Source of the DNA: Planifilum fulgidum
GTDB lineage: Bacteria > Bacillota > Bacilli > Thermoactinomycetales > DSM-44946
Assembly (NCBI RefSeq): GCF_900113175.1
Contig: NZ_FOOK01000002.1
Span: forward strand, 113,983-177,982
Direction: 5' to 3'
Length of the DNA stretch: 64,000 bases
A program made the translations under genes and the position numbers. Positions 59,288 to 64,000 of this stretch are shown here, piece after piece. Position 1 is the stretch's first letter, and each line of letters opens with the position of its first letter. The notes beneath the pieces are model-generated. The model had not been told where the DNA came from, ran no database searches, and saw only the letters and a program-made list of their open reading frames with translations.

Positions 59288-59647
59288 TCACTTGCCCGGC
59301 TCCAGCCAACCGACCACCATTTCCAGGGCCTTTCGCGTCCCGAGACGTATCCCGTGACCCACCTGGTTGCCCACCTGACCGAGCAGATTTTTCCCCGATG
59401 CGGCAGCCTCCCGGATCTCTTCCTTCACCTGCTTTGCTTCCGGGGAAGCGGCGGGGGTTTCGGCATCATACACCTGCCCCAGCACGGCGATTTCCACGCG
59501 CCCGTTTTCCGGGGTGATGTGAATCGCCCGGGGAGCTCCCTGCGTCCCCTCCATCTTCTGGATGTTGCGCTCCGCAGAGTCGATCCCCAGAAAGATTCCC
59601 ACAAGCAGCATCATCGTCAATGCGGTCACTTGCAGAAAAAGACGCAC
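59288..59647 (-). CDS. yqxA: YqxA-family protein
   Basis: 119 residues. One N-terminal membrane segment (LFLQVTALTMMLLVGIFLG) is followed by a short extracytoplasmic region. The family (DUF3679) accompanies spoIIP in Bacillus and has no defined biochemical function. Here too it follows spoIIP by 40 bases on the same strand, probably in the same transcript. Confidence 0.85.
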   Translation of the reverse strand: MRLFLQVTALTMMLLVGIFLGIDSAERNIQKMEGTQGAPRAIHITPENGRVEIAVLGQVYDAETPAASPEAKQVKEEIREAAASGKNLLGQVGNQVGHGIRLGTRKALEMVVGWLEPGK

Positions 59648-59687
59648 TTTTTCCCACCTGCCTCAAAAAACTGCCATTCCGGGGAAG

Positions 59688-60866
59688 TCAGGGATTCCGG
59701 GGCCTGGCATCGACGGGCGTCGCCTCAAAATGGATCTCGGCGATGGCCCTGGCCAGGGCTTCCGCCGACCTGTACGCCTCCTCGAAGGTGTTGTCCACCC
59801 CGCCGATCTCAACCAAAAGGCTTCGCGGGGAAAGGGATTGGTTGTACTCTCCGTTTCCCTGGGCCCGGCTCTTGCGGAACACCCCTTTGGACAATCCCGG
59901 ATACAGTTCTTCCAGTTTGTTGTGCACCTCGCGGGCAAATTTTTCGTTTTCCTCCCAGTTGTCGTTGGCGGTGCCGACCACAAAGGCGATCGTCGCATAG
60001 GGCTTTCCGTTGATGTGGCGAGTGGTTTTGTTCCTCCGCTTGGAGTCCCGGTGCACATCGATGAAATACTCCAAATCGGCGTTTTGCTTCATGGCCTCGA
60101 CCACCGTTTTCCGCGACGCCTGATAGAGGCGGTTCCACTTCGCCTGAAACGGCTTCGTGTACACCTCGGCGCCGATGCCCATCTTCTCCAGCTCTTCGCC
60201 CAGCCGTTTGCCGACCATCACGATGTTTTTTCGGTTGTCATAGGCCCGCTCGGGGGAGTTGACTCCCGAAAGTTCCGGCAAATAGGACTCGGTGGAGTGG
60301 GTGTGATAGATGAACACCCGCTTGGTCTTCGCAATGTCCCCTCCGCCGGCCGGTTTCTCCTCCTTCGCATCCCCCGGCTCCTTCACATCCTCCGGCTTCG
60401 CCGGCTTGCGATCCTGGGTCAGTTGTTCTTCCAGGTCGGGAGGGGGGGCGGACTCCACCGGGATATCCGTGTAATCCACCCCTTGCCCGGCGACGACGAT
60501 TTCCGTGTCAAAGAGGGCGAAACCGGGCAACTCGCGGCCGAGAAAAGTCCGGGGATCCCGGGGGTCGACGCTCGTCGCCAGCTCAAAGGTCAACCGGGAC
60601 ACCACGCCGTCCTTTTGCGGAATCGAAACGCTGCTTTTCAAATAGGGAATCTCCCGGGCCAAAACGCCCACCATCGTCTCGGCGGACAACCCGGCGGTGA
60701 ATCGGCCGATATCCGATGAACGGGAGCTCACCTTCGCCCGCATCATGGCGAAAAATCCGGTGAAAATGAAGATGATCGCCGTGCCCAGGAGAAGGAACAC
60801 GAACATCTGCCGAACGCGGGGACCCGACATGTTCACTGCGGCAAACCGGTGCCGAACGCGGTACAT
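59688..60866 (-). CDS. spoIIP: Stage II sporulation protein P
   Basis: 392 residues. A membrane anchor (FVFLLLGTAIIFIFTGFFA, about residues 22-40) precedes the amidase/endopeptidase domain. The zinc-site motifs IYHTHSTESYLP, IDVHRDSKRR and LLVEIGGVDN are intact. SpoIIP with SpoIID and SpoIIM degrades septal peptidoglycan in engulfment. The ATG at 60866 follows GGGGAGAGGG. CATATACC, resembling a SigE -10 box, lies about 48 bases upstream, as expected for a mother-cell gene. Confidence 0.95.
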   Translation of the reverse strand: MYRVRHRFAAVNMSGPRVRQMFVFLLLGTAIIFIFTGFFAMMRAKVSSRSSDIGRFTAGLSAETMVGVLAREIPYLKSSVSIPQKDGVVSRLTFELATSVDPRDPRTFLGRELPGFALFDTEIVVAGQGVDYTDIPVESAPPPDLEEQLTQDRKPAKPEDVKEPGDAKEEKPAGGGDIAKTKRVFIYHTHSTESYLPELSGVNSPERAYDNRKNIVMVGKRLGEELEKMGIGAEVYTKPFQAKWNRLYQASRKTVVEAMKQNADLEYFIDVHRDSKRRNKTTRHINGKPYATIAFVVGTANDNWEENEKFAREVHNKLEELYPGLSKGVFRKSRAQGNGEYNQSLSPRSLLVEIGGVDNTFEEAYRSAEALARAIAEIHFEATPVDARPRNP

Positions 60867-60961
60867 CCCTCTCCCCCTCCCCGTGAGCTTGTCTCATCAC
60901 AGGTATATGTGAGGAGAGAGAATGATAGAACGAAAGCCCGGATTTTTCCCCGCTTTCCGCC

Positions 60962-61001
60962 GGCTCACACCGCCGAATCCTTTCACCCGGCGGTGTGAGC
61001 C
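60962..61001 (-). repeat. Perfect 14-bp hairpin over the gpr stop codon
   Basis: GGCTCACACCGCCG / CGGCGGTGTGAGCC, 12-base loop, covers the last codons and stop of gpr. No T-run follows. It may be a weak terminator or protect the mRNA 3' end. Confidence 0.6.
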
Positions 61002-62122
61002 GATACGTTTTCTATGGTCACCGCCTCATGCAGGGCGCAATTGAGACCATCGGCCACGACTTTGCCGATGTCCGCCACGAAGGCGTCCACCTCCTTGGGA
61101 GTGACGATCAGGTTCTGTCCCAGAGGGGTCAACACCTCGTGGATCAACTGCCGCTTCTCTTCGGGGGAGAGCCCTCCGATCAAACCGAGGAACCGGCTCC
61201 TCATCTCCTGCGTGATCTCTTGCTCCTCCAACTCGCGCAAATCCGGGAGATTGACGGGATCCAACGGATGGCCGGACTTCTCCTTTCCCATCTCCCGCTT
61301 CAAATAGGCCAACGCCAGATTGAGGGTGTCGTGGACGATGGTGACCGCATCGACCACCGTGGGAACGCCCACGGCGATCACCGGAACCCCCAGGGTTTCC
61401 TTCGTCAGCGCCTTTCTTCGATTGCCCACCCCCGATCCGGGATTGATTCCGGAATCCGCCACCTGGATGGTGGTGTTCACCCGGGTCAACGAACGGGAAG
61501 CCAGGGAATCGATGGCGATGACCAGGTCGGGCCGGGTCTTTTCCACGATTCCGTGGACAATCTCACTTGTCTCGATCCCGGTGATCCCCAGCACCCCCGG
61601 GGAGACGGCGCTGACCGGGCGATACCCTTCCTCCACCTGCTCCGGCATCAGCTCGAACAGGTGGCGGGTCACCATGATATGTTTGACGACGAAGGGGCCC
61701 AGAGCGTCGGCCGTCACATTCCAGTTTCCCAGGCCGACAATCAGCACTTTGGCGTCGTCGGAGACGCCCGTCTCCTTCAGAAAGCGGCCGAACTCCTCGG
61801 CGAAACGGACGGCCACCCGGTGTTGCAATTTGGAGTCCTTGCTTCGGAGGCCGGGGACTTCCAGGGTCAAATAGGTCCCCGGCTTCTTTCCCAGCTCGCG
61901 GGAACCCTCATCGTTTTCCACCCAGATCCAGCTGACGCGGATGCCGCGGTCCTCGTCCTCCTCAATGCGCACGCCGGGAACGGCGCTTCCGTCGGTCCGC
62001 TTCTCGCGGGCCAGATCGTGCGCCTCCCGGGCCAGGTCCGTCCTCACCTGGAAAGGAGCCGCGTGGACTTCCTTTTTCTCCGCGAATCGCTTTCCGTCCT
62101 CCCACTTCATCCCCGACTTCAT
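60983..62122 (-). CDS. gpr: Germination protease GPR
   Basis: 379 residues. It degrades SASPs during spore germination and is made as an inactive zymogen that removes its N-terminal propeptide; the mature start is expected near VRTDLAREA. Conserved segments ADALGPFVV, GITGIETSEIV, DSLASRSLTRVNTTIQ, SGINPGSGVGNRR are present. Its substrate gene (SASP at 27.3 kb) is in this window. It is divergent from rpsT, and a SigF-like promoter precedes it. Order gpr-spoIIP-yqxA follows Bacillus. Confidence 0.96.
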   Translation of the reverse strand: MKSGMKWEDGKRFAEKKEVHAAPFQVRTDLAREAHDLAREKRTDGSAVPGVRIEEDEDRGIRVSWIWVENDEGSRELGKKPGTYLTLEVPGLRSKDSKLQHRVAVRFAEEFGRFLKETGVSDDAKVLIVGLGNWNVTADALGPFVVKHIMVTRHLFELMPEQVEEGYRPVSAVSPGVLGITGIETSEIVHGIVEKTRPDLVIAIDSLASRSLTRVNTTIQVADSGINPGSGVGNRRKALTKETLGVPVIAVGVPTVVDAVTIVHDTLNLALAYLKREMGKEKSGHPLDPVNLPDLRELEEQEITQEMRSRFLGLIGGLSPEEKRQLIHEVLTPLGQNLIVTPKEVDAFVADIGKVVADGLNCALHEAVTIENVSAHTAG

Positions 62123-62146
62123 CCCCTTTTATTTCCGATTATTCCC

Positions 62147-62177
62147 CATTGTTGCCTTTCCGCGGGACAGTTTATTC
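62147..62177 (-). promoter_or_regulatory. SigF-like forespore promoter of gpr
   Basis: On the minus strand GGCAACAATG (62156-62147) fits the SigF -10 pattern GGNRAYANT, with GAATA (62177-62173) 16 bases upstream as -35. gpr of Bacillus subtilis is SigF/SigG-dependent. Confidence 0.55.
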
Positions 62178-62184
62178 CTGTTTC

Positions 62185-62213
62185 TTGCTTTTTCACGGCC
62201 TCCGTGCTAAAAT
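62185..62213 (+). promoter_or_regulatory. SigA promoter of rpsT
   Basis: TTGCTT and TAAAAT are 17 bases apart; the leader to rpsT is about 45 bases. Confidence 0.7.
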
Positions 62214-62264
62214 CATGAATGTTGCTCAACCAGGACGCACCTGATCGATCCGGGAGGTGAAACA

Positions 62265-62531
62265 ATGCCCAACATCAAATCGGCGATCAAGCGGGCCAAG
62301 ACGAATGAAAAGCGTCGCCGCCTCCGGGCTGCCCAAAAATCCGCCCTGAAAACGGCGATAAAGAAATACCTGGCAGCCGTTGAACAGCAGGACAAGGAAA
62401 AAGCGCTTCCCCTGCTCCGCGAAGCGACCAAAAAGCTGGACAAAGCCGTAACCAAGGGTCTGATCCATAAAAATAAGGCGGCCCGCCAAAAATCCCGCCT
62501 GATGAAAAAATGGAACGCCCTGCAGGGTTGA
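62265..62531 (+). CDS. rpsT: 30S ribosomal protein S20
   Basis: 88 residues: [20 protein letters not shown] and [16 protein letters not shown], the standard bS20 helices. It binds 16S rRNA early in 30S assembly. GGGAGGTGA precedes the ATG. It is divergent from gpr, as in Bacillus. Confidence 0.98.
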   Translation: MPNIKSAIKRAKTNEKRRRLRAAQKSALKTAIKKYLAAVEQQDKEKALPLLREATKKLDKAVTKGLIHKNKAARQKSRLMKKWNALQG

Positions 62532-62686
62532 GTTTCCCTGGGGTCTGAAGCCGCCGGGAAAGGCAATCCCTCTTGAAGGCGGCTGCCGAACGAATTCCCG
62601 CGCGATCCGCGGTGAACCGTCCGATACCCGGTCGACGTTCGTTCCAGCTGGCATCCTTGAGGGTCCCTGACCCCCCGGAGGCGCGC

Positions 62687-62720
62687 AAAAAGCCCGGAAC
62701 CTGTTGGTTCCGGGCTTTTT
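62687..62720 (+). terminator. Bidirectional terminator between rpsT and the thioesterase gene
   Basis: AAGCCCGGAACC / GGTTCCGGGCTT, 12 bp with a 4-base loop, flanked by A and T runs on both sides. It lies 155 bases past rpsT and overlaps the thioesterase stop codon at its edge. The spacer holds nothing else I can name. Confidence 0.85.
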
Positions 62721-63178
62721 CAAATCTTCTCCCCATCCGCCGGACCGCCGTCCAGAAGACGGCCGGTCCGATGCACCACGCCGAGGCACCGGGCCACCAC
62801 CCGGCCCGTTTCCGTGGTAACGGTCATGTCGTAAAAGCCCGCCCGACGGGTCAAATGGCTTTCCTTCGCTTCGGCGTACAATCTCTCCCCCGCCTCGGCC
62901 GCCGCCAGAAACTGAACGGATACATGGGTGGCCAGGGAGACCCGTCCGTGGGAATTGCTGGCCACGGCGAAGGCATAATCGGCCAAGCTGAACAGCAAAC
63001 CGCCGTGGGGCGTCCCGGCGAAATTGAAAAGATCCTCCGTCAAATCCACGGCGACCCGTGCATACCCCGGGCCCGCCTCGACCAGTTCAAAACCCATCCG
63101 CCGGGCAAAGGGGTCTTGGCGAAACCGCTCCACCCGCTCCGGCGGAAGGAAACTCCGTTCATCCGCCGAATTCTTCAC
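62720..63178 (-). CDS. PaaI-type hotdog thioesterase
   Basis: 152 residues. The hotdog signature FNFAGTPHGGLLFSLADYAFAVA (in part) shows the PaaI pattern HGG-x-LxxLAD, with the catalytic Asp; ATHVSVQFL follows. It hydrolyses acyl- or phenylacetyl-type CoA thioesters. The GTG at 63178 has GGGGAGG 8 bases upstream; the frame is open to 63229, overlapping trpS. It follows trpS by about 47 bases. paa genes are not in the window. Confidence 0.9.
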   Translation of the reverse strand: MKNSADERSFLPPERVERFRQDPFARRMGFELVEAGPGYARVAVDLTEDLFNFAGTPHGGLLFSLADYAFAVASNSHGRVSLATHVSVQFLAAAEAGERLYAEAKESHLTRRAGFYDMTVTTETGRVVARCLGVVHRTGRLLDGGPADGEKI

Positions 63179-63225
63179 CGCTTTTCCTCCCCATCCGTGT
63201 GATCGGGACCCAACACCGCCGGCCA

Positions 63226-64000
<775 letters not shown>

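Overview
The window reads as chromosomal DNA from a GC-rich, endospore-forming member of the Bacilli. The sporulation and germination genes (yqfC, yqfD, spoIIP, yqxA, gpr, an alpha/beta SASP), ccpN, the glyQS T-box, hrcA with CIRCE, and the gene order all match the Bacillus yqeT-yqfL / sigA-dnaG segment. High GC, a group III chaperonin and a b-type (ba3-like) oxidase suggest a thermophilic lineage such as Thermoactinomycetaceae or Alicyclobacillaceae; that placement is inference. No rRNA, tRNA, IS element, prophage or CRISPR array is visible.

Layout (most genes on the minus strand). 0-4.2 kb: 3' part of an M1 peptidase gene (cut by the left edge), acyl-CoA synthetase, acyl-CoA dehydrogenase. 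4.4-7.5 kb: dnaG-rpoD. 7.8-12.0 kb: ccpN-ppsR-ppdK, a gluconeogenesis control cassette whose first two genes appear to start at AUC and AUU. 12.3-14.7 kb: helD (plus). 15.0-27.1 kb: the conserved chain yqfC-yqfD-phoH-pgpH-ybeY-dgkA-DUF502-cdd-era-yqzL-recO, then glyQ-glyS under a T-box. 27.3-29.7 kb: a SASP gene with a SigG-like promoter, a lower-GC MFS transporter and a membrane-anchored unknown, inserted between yqfC and floA. 29.7-38 kb: nfeD-floA, rpsU-yqeY, a HIT protein, a Na/Pi cotransporter (plus), deoC, Nudix and GNAT genes, and a 50-codon gene.

38-51 kb: the heat-shock and RNA-modification block. From the CIRCE-controlled promoter the order is hrcA, group III (thermosome-like) chaperonin, grpE, dnaK, terminator, dnaJ, terminator, then prmA, rsmE, mtaB. 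hemW and lepA lie upstream. About 750 bp without a credible gene precede lepA.

52-59 kb: a respiration and heme island between lepA and the spoIIP-gpr-rpsT genes that follow lepA in Bacillus. It holds a stand-alone Rieske protein, hemQ, a cytochrome c lipoprotein, oxidase subunits I, II and IIa, a NirJ-like radical SAM/SPASM enzyme and an Fnr regulator. Two perfect TGTGA-N6-TCACA boxes flank the divergent promoters, each centred about 41.5 bp from the inferred start site, which suggests low-oxygen Fnr control of the oxidase operon and the radical SAM gene. 59-64 kb: yqxA, spoIIP, gpr, rpsT (plus), a PaaI-type thioesterase and the 3' part of trpS.
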